From NCBI GenBank assembly GCA_010672785.1, contig JAAHFX010000002.1, positions 1,056,411 through 1,120,410 on the forward strand: a stretch of DNA of 64,000 bases. Direction: 5' to 3'. The notes below the pieces were generated by a model. It ran no database searches. It saw only the letters and a list, made by a program, of their open reading frames with translations, and was not told the DNA's origin. This DNA comes from Sphaerospermopsis sp. SIO1G1. Lineage in GTDB: Bacteria; Cyanobacteriota; Cyanobacteriia; Cyanobacteriales; Nostocaceae. The position numbers and the translations under genes were made by a program. Numbering within the stretch: position 1 is the first letter of the stretch; the number at the start of each line of letters is the position of its first letter. This document shows positions 19,704 through 29,635 of this stretch, in pieces.

Positions 19704-21323
19704 ATGAGCTATTGCTTCAATCCCAACTGCTCCCATCCGAGAAATCCCTCCTCTCTCCAAACGTGCCAATCTTGTGGTAACACACTACTTTTAATTGGCA
19801 AGTGTGGTCAATATCGCGCTGTGAAACAACTAGGTCAAGGAGGATTTGGAGCAACTTTCTTAGGACAAAATGAGGTCTTACCCGGAAATCCTAGTTGTGT
19901 AATTAAGCAGCTTCGTCCATCAGGAACAACACCACAGGTTTTAGAGATGGCGCGGGAGTTATTTGAAAGAGAAGCCAAAACCCTAGGGAACATAGGCAAT
20001 CATCCACAAATACCGCGGCTGTTAGATTATTTTGAACAAGAAAAACAGTTCTATTTAGTACAAGAACACATTAGTGGTGCAACTTTACAACAGGAAGTTA
20101 AAAAAACAGGTTGTTACAGTGAAGTTGGAGTTAAACAGTTTCTCAGTGAAGTTTTACCATTGTTACATTACATTCACGAACTCAAGGTAATTCATCGCGA
20201 TATCAAACCTGCCAACCTCATACGTCGTTCTCAAGATGCTAGACTAGTTTTGATAGACTTCGGTGCTGTAAAAAACCAGGTCAGTCAAGCGACTTATAAC
20301 CCATCGGGACAGACTGCATTAACAGCCTATGCTATTGGTACACCAGGGTTTGCACCTCCAGAACAAATGGCTATGCGTCCTGTGTATGCTAGTGATATAT
20401 ACGCCTTGGGTGTAACCTGTATTTATTTGCTAACGAGTAAAACCCCCAAAGATTTACCATATAATCCCACTACAGGAGAAATTATGTGGGAACAGTTGGT
20501 AAATATTAGTGACCATTTCGCTAATGTGTTAAGAAAAATGCTAGAAGTCTCTGTGCGAAGTCGTTATCAGTCTGCACCAGAAGTCCTCAAAGCATTGGAA
20601 ATAGAGCCTTATCTTGACAGTTTAGAACAAGGGCTAATTTTCAAAAACGATGTAGATGTTAAGGAAAAGACATATAGCCACCCAGATAATTCTAGTGTTT
20701 TATTTGATAATCCATCCTCTGGGAGTAATAAAGGTGTAGCACAGGCAGCTGAGGCCATTCGTGCTAGACGGGCCAAATTAGGAGATGTTTCTTCTCCAGC
20801 AATGGGACGAAGACAGCGTAAAACATTAAAACCCAAATCTCATAATATCATTAATGTCTCTAACAGCATTAGTAATGGTTCATCCATTCCGCGGCGGATC
20901 AATTCCCAATCTTTATTAACAGCTTATGCCAAAGGAAGACGAGACTTTGCGTCATATAATATCAGTTTATTAAATTTACAAAGTGCTGATCTTTCATCAA
21001 CTAACTTCCATTGCGCGCAACTGACAAAAACTAATTTACAAGGTGCAAACTTGGAAAGTAGTGATTTTGGTAGAGCTAGTCTCAAACAAGTAAATCTCAG
21101 AGATGCTAATTTAAGCAAAGCTTATTTTACTCATGCTGATTTGGAGGGTGCAGACCTCCGAGGTGCAGACCTCAGTCAAGCTTATATGAGTCAAGCAAAT
21201 CTTCGGGGTGCTAATTTATGTGGAGCTAATCTGACAGGAGCTAGAGTGACGAATGAGCAATTAGCCTTAGCAAAGATTAATTGGTTAACTATACGTCCTA
21301 ATGGTAAACGTGGCTTTTTATAA
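19704..21323 (+). CDS. Ser/Thr protein kinase with pentapeptide repeats (SpkB-like)
   Basis: Eukaryotic-type protein kinase, 539 residues. N-terminus: a four-cysteine motif (CFNPNCSHP...CQSCG, residues 4-25) like a zinc ribbon. Kinase domain about 35-300: glycine loop LGQGGFGATF, Lys in CVIKQL, catalytic HRDIKPANL, metal loop DFGAVK, and APPEQ. A basic linker (320-400) follows. C-terminus about 415-525: A(D/N)LxxA-type pentapeptide repeats (ADLEGADLRGADLSQ, ANLRGANLCGANL), which form a right-handed beta-helix for protein contacts. The Cys motif-kinase-pentapeptide layout is that of Synechocystis SpkB, linked to motility and oxidative stress; orthology is inferred. Transcribed alone. Confidence 0.9.
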   Translation: MSYCFNPNCSHPRNPSSLQTCQSCGNTLLLIGKCGQYRAVKQLGQGGFGATFLGQNEVLPGNPSCVIKQLRPSGTTPQVLEMARELFEREAKTLGNIGNHPQIPRLLDYFEQEKQFYLVQEHISGATLQQEVKKTGCYSEVGVKQFLSEVLPLLHYIHELKVIHRDIKPANLIRRSQDARLVLIDFGAVKNQVSQATYNPSGQTALTAYAIGTPGFAPPEQMAMRPVYASDIYALGVTCIYLLTSKTPKDLPYNPTTGEIMWEQLVNISDHFANVLRKMLEVSVRSRYQSAPEVLKALEIEPYLDSLEQGLIFKNDVDVKEKTYSHPDNSSVLFDNPSSGSNKGVAQAAEAIRARRAKLGDVSSPAMGRRQRKTLKPKSHNIINVSNSISNGSSIPRRINSQSLLTAYAKGRRDFASYNISLLNLQSADLSSTNFHCAQLTKTNLQGANLESSDFGRASLKQVNLRDANLSKAYFTHADLEGADLRGADLSQAYMSQANLRGANLCGANLTGARVTNEQLALAKINWLTIRPNGKRGFL

Positions 21324-22084
21324 AAAAAAGTACAAGTCAGAAATCAGAGGTCAAACTGTGGGGTACTGAAAGTTCTACTCAGAACAGATATTCAGTTACG
21401 CTCATGATTGATGATATTTATGAATACATCTCAGGTTATACACAATTAATATATTCATTAAGTATAGAACTCATTTAATATCTTTTCTGTGAATGCTGAG
21501 GTTTAACGAAAGCTATTTTAACTAACCTATGTTCTGATCATGGTTCAAGAAACCAAAAAATTATCAGAAATAACTAGGGGTTGCTGAATAAATGTAAAAC
21601 CAAGATAAATCAAAGGTTTGAGGCTGATAAACAGGAAAATAGGTGCAAGGTTTTTGAAGGGTTTATTATCAAAAGTGTGCATTTTATGTCTAAGAAATCA
21701 GAAAGTTTGGGGATGACAGATAGCTGAAACTGTTAAGAGTTCCCTATTCCCTGTTCCCTGTCTCCACGACAAGACTTTTTCATCATCCCCTAACTACCAG
21801 AATAATCGCACCCAGATGGTAATTAGACTTATAAGTTGGATAATAGATCCCAAATGGGTTCTATAAACAGGGTTTGCTGATAAAGTGCTTCTGTTGACTA
21901 AGAGAATATTAAGCAAAACAAGATTATAAATACTATTATTGGCTTACAAAATGTATAATTATTTTTTTTACCAGTACTTATCTGCATAAAATAGATAATT
22001 ATCAAAAGTTTGGAAACCCCAGTCATAATAATTTAGTCTTATTTTGACCATGACCAGCAAGTAAAGTTTTGTTTTTGATTTCAG
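21324..22084. other. Repeat-rich gap
   Basis: Holds a MITE-like copy at 21575-21792 and a lone end AGGGTTTGCTGATAAAG at 21869-21884. The stretch from 21900 to the M23 gene is AT-rich and probably contains its promoter. No gene seen. Confidence 0.5.
21575..21792. mobile_element. MITE-like element, drifted ends
   Basis: Starts TAGGGGTTGCTGAATAAA and ends TTTTTCATCATCCCCTA. Internal GTGCAAGGTTTTTGA and AACTGTTAAGAGTTCCCT are shared with other copies. About 218 bases, the usual size. Confidence 0.55.
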
Positions 22085-23005
22085 ATGACTACTAAAACTC
22101 AGATGGCAAATATTCAGGATAAGTTACAGTGTATTGGTGTCAGTAGCATAACTCAGATATTCATAGGTACACTAAGTGCTGCGTCTGTGATTGCAAGTCT
22201 TCCAGCACAAGCTTTAGAAATAGATATACTACCCAAAAGGGTAAAATTAGGGGATACAATTTCAGTTTTAATTGAACTAGAAAGTCAAGATCAACCGGGT
22301 ATTCCCACTGTTACAGTAGGTGAAAAAACTTATCCAACATTTGAAATTGCCCCCAATCAATACCGTTCTTTTATTCCTACCACTCCCTTAGAAAAACCAG
22401 GAGTCAGAAAAGTAGTTATTTCTGGGGAAGGACAAAGACAAAGGAACATAGCAGTTTATGTAGGTAATCGCAAATTCCGTACACAGAGAATTACACTCCC
22501 ACCAGGGAAAGCAGGAACTAGAGCCACAAAACATGAACTTACAAGGGTAAAAGAATTTAAAGCCTTGCAAACATTGGAAAAATACTGGAATGGAGTATTT
22601 TTAAGGCCCAACAAAGGGAGAATGACTACAACCTATGGTGTACGACGCTACTATAATGGTAAATTTGCTCATAATTATTACCATCGTGGTTTAGATTATG
22701 CCAGTCCCACTGGTTCTGCGGTTGTTGCTCCAGCAGCAGGGAAAGTTGCCTTAGTGGGTAAGGTATCTCAAGGATTTATAGTACATGGTAATACTGTTGG
22801 TATTGACCACGGACAGGGAGTAATTAGTATACTTTTGCACTTGAACAGTATTAATGTCAAAGAGGGTGATATTGTCAAACCAGGACAGGTAATTGGTACT
22901 GTGGGTTCTACTGGTGCTTCTACTGGTCCTCATTTACACTGGGGATTGTATGTTAACGGCAAGTCTATTGATCCCATGCCTTGGAAAAGACAGTCCATAA
23001 AATAG
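22085..23005 (+). CDS. Secreted M23-family (LytM) peptidase
   Basis: Peptidoglycan endopeptidase-like protein, 306 residues. An N-terminal hydrophobic segment (about 21-42, ending in PAQALE) looks like a signal peptide, so the protein is periplasmic. Residues 45-135 form a beta-rich domain as in other cyanobacterial M23 proteins. The C-terminal lysostaphin fold (about 190-300) has the zinc ligands in HRGLDY (HxxxD) and HLHW (HxH), plus GxVxxVG and GQVIGTVGSTGASTGPH. All catalytic residues are present, so it is likely active on cell-wall cross-links, in division or septal remodelling. Confidence 0.92.
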   Translation: MTTKTQMANIQDKLQCIGVSSITQIFIGTLSAASVIASLPAQALEIDILPKRVKLGDTISVLIELESQDQPGIPTVTVGEKTYPTFEIAPNQYRSFIPTTPLEKPGVRKVVISGEGQRQRNIAVYVGNRKFRTQRITLPPGKAGTRATKHELTRVKEFKALQTLEKYWNGVFLRPNKGRMTTTYGVRRYYNGKFAHNYYHRGLDYASPTGSAVVAPAAGKVALVGKVSQGFIVHGNTVGIDHGQGVISILLHLNSINVKEGDIVKPGQVIGTVGSTGASTGPHLHWGLYVNGKSIDPMPWKRQSIK

Positions 23006-23088
23006 AACTGATAATTCGTAATTCGTAATTTGTAATTTTTATCACAATTATGAATTATGAATTATAAAAGACATAGCTCAAATTCAAT

Positions 23089-23303
23089 TAGGGCTTGCTG
23101 TCCGCGTAGCGTGCCGTCAGGCATATAAATGCGAAAACATTACAGACAGGGAGCTTTAGGCGATTTGAAATGAAAAAGTGCAAGATATTTGAGGATCAGT
23201 GCTTGAAAACCTTGCACTTGGGGTGAAAATTATTTCCTTACTAACTCTCTGAAACTGTTAAGAGTTCCCTAGTCTCCACAGATCACTTCTTCAGCAAACC
23301 CTA
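23089..23303. mobile_element. Full MITE-like element, AGGGTTTGCTGA family
   Basis: 215 bases with inverted ends TAGGGCTTGCTG and CAGCAAACCCTA; with flanks included, CAATTAGGGCTTGCTG faces CAGCAAACCCTAATTG (16 bases, one mismatch). Contains AAGTGCAAG, AACCTTGCACTT and AAACTGTTAAGAGTTCCCT. Non-coding. It ends only 31 bases before the ComFB-like start codon, so that gene's promoter may lie inside it. Confidence 0.75.
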
Positions 23304-23334
23304 ATTGATTGTAAAAATTTAACCTTTAAAATTT

Positions 23335-23874
23335 ATGAGTATTGAAAAAATTGTTGAACAAGCACTTTTAGATGGCTATCTGACACCTGCAATGGAGGCG
23401 GAAGTTGGTCGTATCTGTGATAATGTTTCTGATCTATCAATTGAAGAGTATGTAGCACTTGATAGGTTGATGGGTTCACTCCTCAATGGTGACGTAGTCG
23501 CTGTACCCCGCAAACAGTTTATTAATGTTATGGAAGAACTTGTATTGACTGAGGTAATTGCTAAGGTAGCAGCAATTGAAGTCAGTAGTGACAGATCTTT
23601 AGATGTAGGGGATATTACTGCCTACGCGCTCAATAGATTACCACCTCTTTATGCTACCACAGAAGAAGGTGCAAATTACCAACGTCAGAGAGCTAAGACA
23701 GAAATGCAAAAATTAATTAGTCAAGAAGTAGGAGAGGCTATTTCTCGTTACTTAGATAAGCCTGATTTCTTCCCAGAGCGGCAAATTTTTGGCAAAACAG
23801 AAGTTCTCAGTCAAGTAAGCAGTTTGCTAAAAGTATATGCACCTAATTTTGAGCAAACACCACCATCCAATTAA
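23335..23874 (+). CDS. ComFB-like (late competence development) family protein
   Basis: 179 residues. The middle, about 55-130, has the ComFB pattern: NVMEELVLTEV, then DVGDITAYALNRLPPLYATTEEGANYQR. In cyanobacteria ComFB-type proteins are reported to bind cyclic dinucleotides and to affect motility and natural competence; which role applies here is inference. The last ~45 residues are an extension. Start at the ATG at 23335; AAAATTT precedes it with no strong ribosome site. Flanked on the left by a repeat element and on the right by tRNA-Asp. Confidence 0.82.
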   Translation: MSIEKIVEQALLDGYLTPAMEAEVGRICDNVSDLSIEEYVALDRLMGSLLNGDVVAVPRKQFINVMEELVLTEVIAKVAAIEVSSDRSLDVGDITAYALNRLPPLYATTEEGANYQRQRAKTEMQKLISQEVGEAISRYLDKPDFFPERQIFGKTEVLSQVSSLLKVYAPNFEQTPPSN

Positions 23875-23975
23875 GTTGATATGCTAATCTGATTTGATTT
23901 ATGGATTTTTTCGTGAAGTTAGGGGACAGAAAACAAGTTGATGTGTATTTTATGAGACTGGGAAAAGCCATATGT

Positions 23976-24052
23976 AGGGTTTGCTCAAAAAAGTAAGTAT
24001 TTTTAGTGGCGACTAAGAAGTAGGATGCAGGGTGCAAGGTGCAGGGTGCAGG
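23976..24052. repeat. Repeat end plus GCAGGGT tandem units
   Basis: AGGGTTTGCTCAAAAAAG (23976-23993) resembles one end of the MITE-like family. It is followed at 24023-24052 by four 7-base units of the type GCAGGGT/GCAAGGT. A related GCAGGGTGCAGGGCGCAGGG lies at 18533-18552, inside another element copy. Confidence 0.6.
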
Positions 24053-24147
24053 GAGAAAATTAAAAACTTAATTACCACAAAATTTATCTTGTCAGAATAG
24101 TTGACAAATCTAAAATATTAAGTGATAATAGTAGAGTTGAAAAACAA

Positions 24148-24221
24148 GGGACTGTAGTTCAATTGGTTAGAGCACCGCCCTGTCACGGCGGAAGTTGCGG
24201 GTTCGAGCCCCGTCAGTCCCG
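24148..24221 (+). tRNA. tRNA-Asp (GTC)
   Basis: 74-base cloverleaf: acceptor GGGACTG pairs with CAGTCCC plus discriminator G; D arm with AATTGGTTAGA; anticodon stem CCGCC/GGCGG around loop CTGTCAC, anticodon GTC at 24182-24184; T arm GCGGG TTCGAGC CCCGT. No CCA is encoded. It lies 145 bases upstream of gltX on the same strand. Confidence 0.97.
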
Positions 24222-24366
24222 TTCTAAAGATAAACTGAGTTAGTCATCAAGTAAATGATACTAGCTTACAGGATTTACGTAGTTAGGATAACTGCTACTT
24301 AAGGCTATTTTTTAAACCTTTAGTAATTGTTATAGTAGTCATGCTTTGTGAGAGAGAGAATTAACT

Positions 24367-25800
24367 GTGTCTGTTAGAGTTCGTATTGCTCCTAGTCCTA
24401 CAGGAAACTTACACATTGGAACAGCAAGGACTGCTGTATTCAACTACTTATTTGCTCGTCATCTGGACGGGAAATTTATATTGAGAATTGAGGATACAGA
24501 TTTAGAGCGATCGCGCCCTGAATACACTGATAATATTCTCAATGGCTTAGGCTGGTTAGGCTTAAATTGGGATGAAGGGCCATTTTACCAGTCTCAACGG
24601 ATGCACCTCTACCAAGCAGCAGTGCAGAAATTATTGGATCAAGGTTTAGCGTATCGCTGTTACACCACCGCAGAAGAATTAGATGCACTCAGAGAAGCAC
24701 AAAAAGCCAGAAACGAAGCACCCAGGTATGATAACCGTCATCGTAATCTTACCCCAGAACAAATAGCAGCCTTTGAAAGTGAAGGACGTTCTTCTGTTAT
24801 TCGTTTCCAAATTGACGATGATCGGGAAATTGTTTGGAACGACTTAGTCCGAGGTAGAATGTCTTGGCGTGGTAGTGACTTGGGTGGTGATATGGTCATT
24901 GCTCGTGCTTCTGCTGATGGAATTGGTCAACCACTATATAACTTTGTGGTAGTAGTGGATGACATTGATATGCAGATTACTCATGTCATTCGTGGTGAAG
25001 ATCATATTGCCAATACAGCAAAACAAATTCTGTTATATGAAGCTATGGGTGCAAAAACTCCAGAATTTGCTCATACTCCCTTGATTTTGAACCAAGAAGG
25101 CCGCAAACTTTCTAAACGAGATGGAGTCACTTCAATTTCTGACTTCCAAAAAATGGGCTTTACCGCAGAAGGCTTAGTTAATTATATGACTTTATTAGGT
25201 TGGTCTGCACCTGATTCTACCCAGGAAATATTTACCTTAACCGAAGCTGCAAAAGAGTTTAGTTTTGAACGGGTAAATAAAGCAGGGGCTAAATTTGACT
25301 GGGATAAATTAGATTGGATCAACAGTCAATATATCCACAATATGCCTGTAGATCAGCTGACGGACTTACTTATTCCGGTTTGGGAAGAAGCGGGGTATTC
25401 ATTAACTAATGGTAGAGAACGTGCTTGGTTGGAGCAGTTAGTGAGTTTAATTGCTGCTAGTTTGACGCGGTTGGTGGATGCTGTTCCCATGACTCGAGTA
25501 TTTTTCACTGATGGAGTGGAGTTAAGTGAAGAAGGTAGTCAGCAACTTCAACAAGAAGGAGCAAAAGCTGTACTGCAAGGAATTATTGCAACTCTAGAAA
25601 ATGAACCACAACTTTCCGCTGATAGCGCTCAAGCTATGATCAAGCAAGTGGTGAAGGAACAGAAAGTGAAAAAAGGTTTAGTGATGCGATCGCTCAGAGC
25701 AGCTTTAACTGGAGATGTACATGGGCCTGATTTAATTCAATCATGGTTATTGTTAAATCAGATTGGTTTAGATAAACAACGTCTAAATCAAGTTACTTAA
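24367..25800 (+). CDS. gltX: Glutamyl-tRNA synthetase
   Basis: Charges tRNA-Glu (and in cyanobacteria usually tRNA-Gln, corrected later by GatCAB); Glu-tRNA also starts the C5 tetrapyrrole pathway that hemL continues. Class I signatures: HIGH-type LHIGTA after APSPTGN at the N-terminus, and KMSKS-type KLSKRDG at about 240-250. The alpha-helical anticodon-binding half follows. 477 residues, standard. Starts with GTG at 24367, preceded by GAGAGAGAG. Confidence 0.97.
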   Translation: MSVRVRIAPSPTGNLHIGTARTAVFNYLFARHLDGKFILRIEDTDLERSRPEYTDNILNGLGWLGLNWDEGPFYQSQRMHLYQAAVQKLLDQGLAYRCYTTAEELDALREAQKARNEAPRYDNRHRNLTPEQIAAFESEGRSSVIRFQIDDDREIVWNDLVRGRMSWRGSDLGGDMVIARASADGIGQPLYNFVVVVDDIDMQITHVIRGEDHIANTAKQILLYEAMGAKTPEFAHTPLILNQEGRKLSKRDGVTSISDFQKMGFTAEGLVNYMTLLGWSAPDSTQEIFTLTEAAKEFSFERVNKAGAKFDWDKLDWINSQYIHNMPVDQLTDLLIPVWEEAGYSLTNGRERAWLEQLVSLIAASLTRLVDAVPMTRVFFTDGVELSEEGSQQLQQEGAKAVLQGIIATLENEPQLSADSAQAMIKQVVKEQKVKKGLVMRSLRAALTGDVHGPDLIQSWLLLNQIGLDKQRLNQVT

Positions 25801-26111
25801 GAAATAAATTAGTGGTGACGGGTAATGAATGGGTAATGGATGAGAATCTTTTCTTCCCCATCATCCCATCACCCCATTCTGAATGGGAACTTAAGATTAA
25901 ATAATATTGTCTTCTCAATTACCTATAGGGTTTGCCATTAGGTGTAAAAGTCTTGTTGTAGAGATAAAGAACAGGGAACAGTTTCAAAAGTTAAATGGGA
26001 ACTATTTTTCCTTTATATCAAACCTAAATGCAAGGTTTCCAAGTTCCCATGTTATGAAAGTTTGCACCTCACCAGCATGGAAACTGCTATAAACCAAATT
26101 AATTTAACATT
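25801..26111. repeat. Gap filled by a MITE-like copy
   Basis: AGGGTTTGCCATTAGG (25928-25943) marks one end; inside are ACAGGGAACAGTTTC and ATGCAAGGTTTCCAAGTTCCC, then CATGTTATGAAAGTTTGCAC, closely like the copy near 19025-19125. The other end is not clear. A 61-codon frame here (25907-26092) is repeat sequence, not a gene. GltX is followed by C-rich short repeats (CCCATCATCCCATCACCCC). Confidence 0.55.
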
Positions 26112-26624
26112 ATGAAATTTATAACTATGATGAAAAAAAATGACTTCCAAACAGGGCTAAGATTATTAGCTATAGTAGTCAGTGTCGGGGTAATTACTAA
26201 TATTCATAATTTAGCGAATGCTAAAGAAACACCGCCAATTTTTGCAGATATCACTATTGATCGGCAATTTTCACCTGATCCTTTGGTAGTTAGAGGTATG
26301 AGTGGTGGTTCTGTTCCAGCTAGCACAGTAAATGGGGGTAATAAAACCCAGACAGGTGCGTGTTCTGGATTTGTAGATAAAGAAGCAGATCATAATTTAA
26401 AACTTTTGAATAAATTTGACTACTTAAAAGTACAAGCACAAAGTCCAGCGGATACAACTATGATGATTAAAGGACCTGGTGGAACTTGGTGTAATGATGA
26501 TTTGGATGGTAAAAATCCCGGTATTGTTGGAGAATGGTTAAAAGGAACTTATAAAATTTGGGTAGGTTCTTACGAAAAAGGTAAATATCTTCCTTATACT
26601 TTGAAAATAACTGAGGATAAGTAA
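26112..26624 (+). CDS. Exported hypothetical protein
   Basis: 170 residues with a typical signal peptide: MKFITMMKK, hydrophobic LRLLAIVVSVGVITNI, and a probable cleavage after LANAKE near residue 36. The mature part has two cysteines (GACSGF and TWCNDD), likely a disulfide, in a fold reminiscent of small beta-sandwich PPC-like domains (KVQAQSPADTTMMIKGPGG, YKIWVGSY). Its stop is 2 bases from the convergent stop of the next gene. I do not recognise a named family. Confidence 0.75.
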   Translation: MKFITMMKKNDFQTGLRLLAIVVSVGVITNIHNLANAKETPPIFADITIDRQFSPDPLVVRGMSGGSVPASTVNGGNKTQTGACSGFVDKEADHNLKLLNKFDYLKVQAQSPADTTMMIKGPGGTWCNDDLDGKNPGIVGEWLKGTYKIWVGSYEKGKYLPYTLKITEDK

Positions 26625-26626
26625 TT

Positions 26627-29428
26627 TTATTTATTAGTCTTTAACTCTGACTCATTGATATCCTGATACTGATCATTGAATTTTTGCACAAATTGACCAT
26701 TCTTAATTTCTACAAAAACAGGTTCACTCTGTCTCTCTCTTTCCTGCGTAAACTGGAGTGAATAACCTGATGTTTCATTTTTGGACAGTTTCACGTTTTG
26801 TAAATTTTCCAGTATCTTAGTTCGAGAAGCATTAGGTGATAAAGCTGTAATAAAAGCCTGAGTTGCATCATAGCTAGTAGCTGTACGCCAACTAATATTT
26901 CCTCCCCATATTTCTGCTGATTTTTGGGCAAAATCTTTTGCTGCTGGTGTTTCTCTAAACCAAGGAACTGATAAAATCATACCTTCAACGGCTTGATCAC
27001 CTTTGAGTAAAGTATCATAGCTATAAAGAGTATCCACACCTAACAACCGTAACATTTGTCGCTCAGGCTTATCTTGATCTTTATAAAAAGCTAGATTTGC
27101 TTTAGCAATTTCAATGGCGTTATCAGTATTCTCTGTATCTGGGAATAGCATTGCTGCTTCTGCTTGATATTTGTTGACACTTTCAGAAATCATGTCACCA
27201 AAGAAACTAGATGTAAATGAATATTCTTGAACTACTTTACCTCCTAGGTTTTGAAAATCCTTGGTAAATTCTTCACTAACACTCTTGCTAGAAGGATTTT
27301 GGGAATTGGCAAAAATTACAACTCTCTTTAATTTCAGGTTATCGTAAACATATTTAGCCAATTTTTGACCAGTAATTTTATCAGAATTAATTACTCTAAA
27401 AAAAACAGAGCTTTTTAAATCTGTTTTAGTGTTAGTAGGAGAAATAATTGCTAGGTTTGCATTTTCGTAATCTTGCAGTACAGATTTAGTAACCTCACCA
27501 GAATTATGTCCTATTACACCTAAGATAGATGAATCTTTAATGATTTCATTAACTACTTCTTTAGCTTCCTCAGATTTGTTACTGTCATTACCAATAACTA
27601 CTTCTAGTAATCTGCCATTTAATCCTTGATTTTGATTAAATTGATCCTGTGCTTGAGCTACACCACGCAATATTTCTTTTGCGTTATCTTGATTAGTTTT
27701 GCTATCTACTGGTACAACGACTGCTAAACTAAAAGGAGAACCTTGTTGACGAGCTAAGGCATTATTATAATAAATTCCTGATTCAACATCAAATTTATTT
27801 GATTTTACAGCTTGTTTAAATAAGTCCTCAGCTTGTTGATAATCACCCTTTTTGAAGGCTTGAATACCGTCATCACGAAACCTACTAATGTTAGAAAATA
27901 GGGGTTTATCACCACTGCTAATTCTACTAGTATCTACTACACACCTAATCCAAAATTCTTTTTTCTCACCTGCTGGACAAGGTTGAGTAGATAATATTCT
28001 AAAAATCATACCTACGATAATACTAGCAATAAATAAACCTACAATAGTTCCTGTTATTATTAATATCGGCGGCTTTTTTTGAGGTGTATTTGATGTATTT
28101 ACTACATGATCACTCTCTGGATTATTGATAGGTATATCTATTTCGGTATCAGAATGGATACTATTTCTATTAGTTGAATTAATTATTGTATTTGTATTTT
28201 TTGTAAGCTGAGATGAGGACACATTATTATTTTCATTTATATTTGTTCCTTGGAATTTTGCATCACCTTGATTTTCTTTTTGAGTCAATTTTTCTAATTC
28301 ACTAATTTCTTCATTTAGTGGATGAGTTTGTATAATCCATTTACGGAATAATGCTATTTTAATTTTTTCATCTTTTGTTTGATCTAAAAACTCATTTTCT
28401 TTTAAATATTCTTGCGCTTTTTTGATAATGTTGATCCTATTAATATCTAGATAAGCCTTATTTTTTTTGATTAAATCTAAATAATCTTCTGAAGTATCTT
28501 GAGACTCCGCAACTGCTGACAAAACAACTTTCTCAGGAACAGAAAAATTATGCCAAAACCACGATAAACCAGCTTCAGCTAATTCAATAGCTTTGTCTAT
28601 AATAGCTTCTACATCTTCCTTGTAAACTTTACCATCCAATTTATTATTTTCTCTCGCTCTACTAAAAATAGCAAAACATATTACTTGAGTAAAATAGGGA
28701 TGTCCTGCTGATAGATTAAAAATAGCTTGAATCGCATCGTCTCCATACTCAAGTATGTTTTGGGCTGGTTGCTTAATCAAATCTGTAGTATCATTCTGAT
28801 CTAATAACTTAATTTCTTTATCAATAACTACGTTATTAAACTTACTGAGTTTCTGGGAATCTTTCAGTAGTTTGTGATCCATTAATAAAATTATGAATAG
28901 TTTGTTTTGTTTTTGAATTACAGAAAATAAATTTTCATAAAATAGTTTTAATGGTATTTCTGGATGATTATTTATGAATATGTCAATGTCATCTAGTAAT
29001 AAAACTAAATTTCTGCTTTTTAAGGCTTGGTATACTTGCGGTAAAAACTCATCAGAAAAAATGCCAGAATCTGACTCTAACTCTGTTACTTCAGGCAATT
29101 GTATATTCTCTGGTTCTAATGATAAGCCAATTGTAATTTCTTTAGCTAATTCTGCTAAGATTCCACCTAGTGATTTTTGAGAGTAATATTCTAAACTAAA
29201 TCTCACAAAAGCAAACTTCTCTTGCAAGTCTTTTAATTCATGATTAATATTACGCACAACAGATGACTTACCAATACGTCTTTGTCCATATAATACTATT
29301 ATTTGTTTATGCTGTTGGAGATAATGACTAATATCCGAAAATAGAGATTTTCGCCCAAATAACAAGTGTTGGTCAATTGGACGGCCAAGAATGTACGGAT
29401 TCCTTTGAGATTTGAAAGAAATATTCAT
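26627..29428 (-). CDS. Transmembrane STAND-like ATPase fused to a periplasmic binding domain
   Basis: 933 residues. Cytoplasmic ATPase about 10-370: FGRKSLF entry motif, P-loop GQRRIGKS (48-55), Walker B LVLLLDDIDIF (141-151), a GHPYFTQVI block typical of STAND/AAA-like NTPases, and a winged-helix-like end. Then an Asn/Ser-rich linker (375-450), one membrane helix (453-478), a Cys pair (484 and 496), a TPR-like unit (about 508-550: GIQAFKKGDYQQAEDLFKQA) and a type 1 periplasmic binding domain like the Leu/Ile/Val ABC receptors (about 566-915: AVVVPVD, GVIGHNSGEVT, ISPTNT, ATSYDATQAF). Orientation N-in, C-out is inferred. Likely a ligand sensor that controls its ATPase half. Paralogue next door. 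No ABC permease nearby. Confidence 0.85.
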   Translation of the reverse strand: MNISFKSQRNPYILGRPIDQHLLFGRKSLFSDISHYLQQHKQIIVLYGQRRIGKSSVVRNINHELKDLQEKFAFVRFSLEYYSQKSLGGILAELAKEITIGLSLEPENIQLPEVTELESDSGIFSDEFLPQVYQALKSRNLVLLLDDIDIFINNHPEIPLKLFYENLFSVIQKQNKLFIILLMDHKLLKDSQKLSKFNNVVIDKEIKLLDQNDTTDLIKQPAQNILEYGDDAIQAIFNLSAGHPYFTQVICFAIFSRARENNKLDGKVYKEDVEAIIDKAIELAEAGLSWFWHNFSVPEKVVLSAVAESQDTSEDYLDLIKKNKAYLDINRINIIKKAQEYLKENEFLDQTKDEKIKIALFRKWIIQTHPLNEEISELEKLTQKENQGDAKFQGTNINENNNVSSSQLTKNTNTIINSTNRNSIHSDTEIDIPINNPESDHVVNTSNTPQKKPPILIITGTIVGLFIASIIVGMIFRILSTQPCPAGEKKEFWIRCVVDTSRISSGDKPLFSNISRFRDDGIQAFKKGDYQQAEDLFKQAVKSNKFDVESGIYYNNALARQQGSPFSLAVVVPVDSKTNQDNAKEILRGVAQAQDQFNQNQGLNGRLLEVVIGNDSNKSEEAKEVVNEIIKDSSILGVIGHNSGEVTKSVLQDYENANLAIISPTNTKTDLKSSVFFRVINSDKITGQKLAKYVYDNLKLKRVVIFANSQNPSSKSVSEEFTKDFQNLGGKVVQEYSFTSSFFGDMISESVNKYQAEAAMLFPDTENTDNAIEIAKANLAFYKDQDKPERQMLRLLGVDTLYSYDTLLKGDQAVEGMILSVPWFRETPAAKDFAQKSAEIWGGNISWRTATSYDATQAFITALSPNASRTKILENLQNVKLSKNETSGYSLQFTQERERQSEPVFVEIKNGQFVQKFNDQYQDINESELKTNK

Positions 29429-29429
29429 A

Positions 29430-29536
29430 TACAGAAGATTTCGTTGCTATGAGGTATAAATTATAATTATGAAGTTCTTGTGGGGTCGGTATCTTGCCCC
29501 CTAATCCTGTACCTCATCACACTGGAAAATGCTGTA
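29430..29536. repeat. 107-bp dispersed palindromic repeat, copy 1
   Basis: About 85% identical to 53985-54091. Both run from TACAG.AGATTTCGTTGCTA to GCTGTA and contain ATGAGGTA facing TACCTCAT (inverted ends) and a central GGGG/CCCC-type hairpin. This copy begins 2 bases upstream of the start codon of the leftward ATPase-receptor gene, so it forms that gene's 5' leader. Confidence 0.8.
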
Positions 29537-29635
29537 TCAATCATAAATCTAAACATACCAATGATATTAGTAGAGCTAAGAATCTTTACTTAAGATACAT
29601 GAAATTTTGAGATTATACATCCGTTCAATAATGAA

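Noticed and set aside
24148..24221. tRNA-Asp as an integration (att) site
   Set aside because: No integrase gene and no repeated tRNA 3' end was seen downstream in the window.
25907..26092. 61-codon frame before the exported protein
   Set aside because: It lies within a MITE-like copy and its codons match other non-coding copies.
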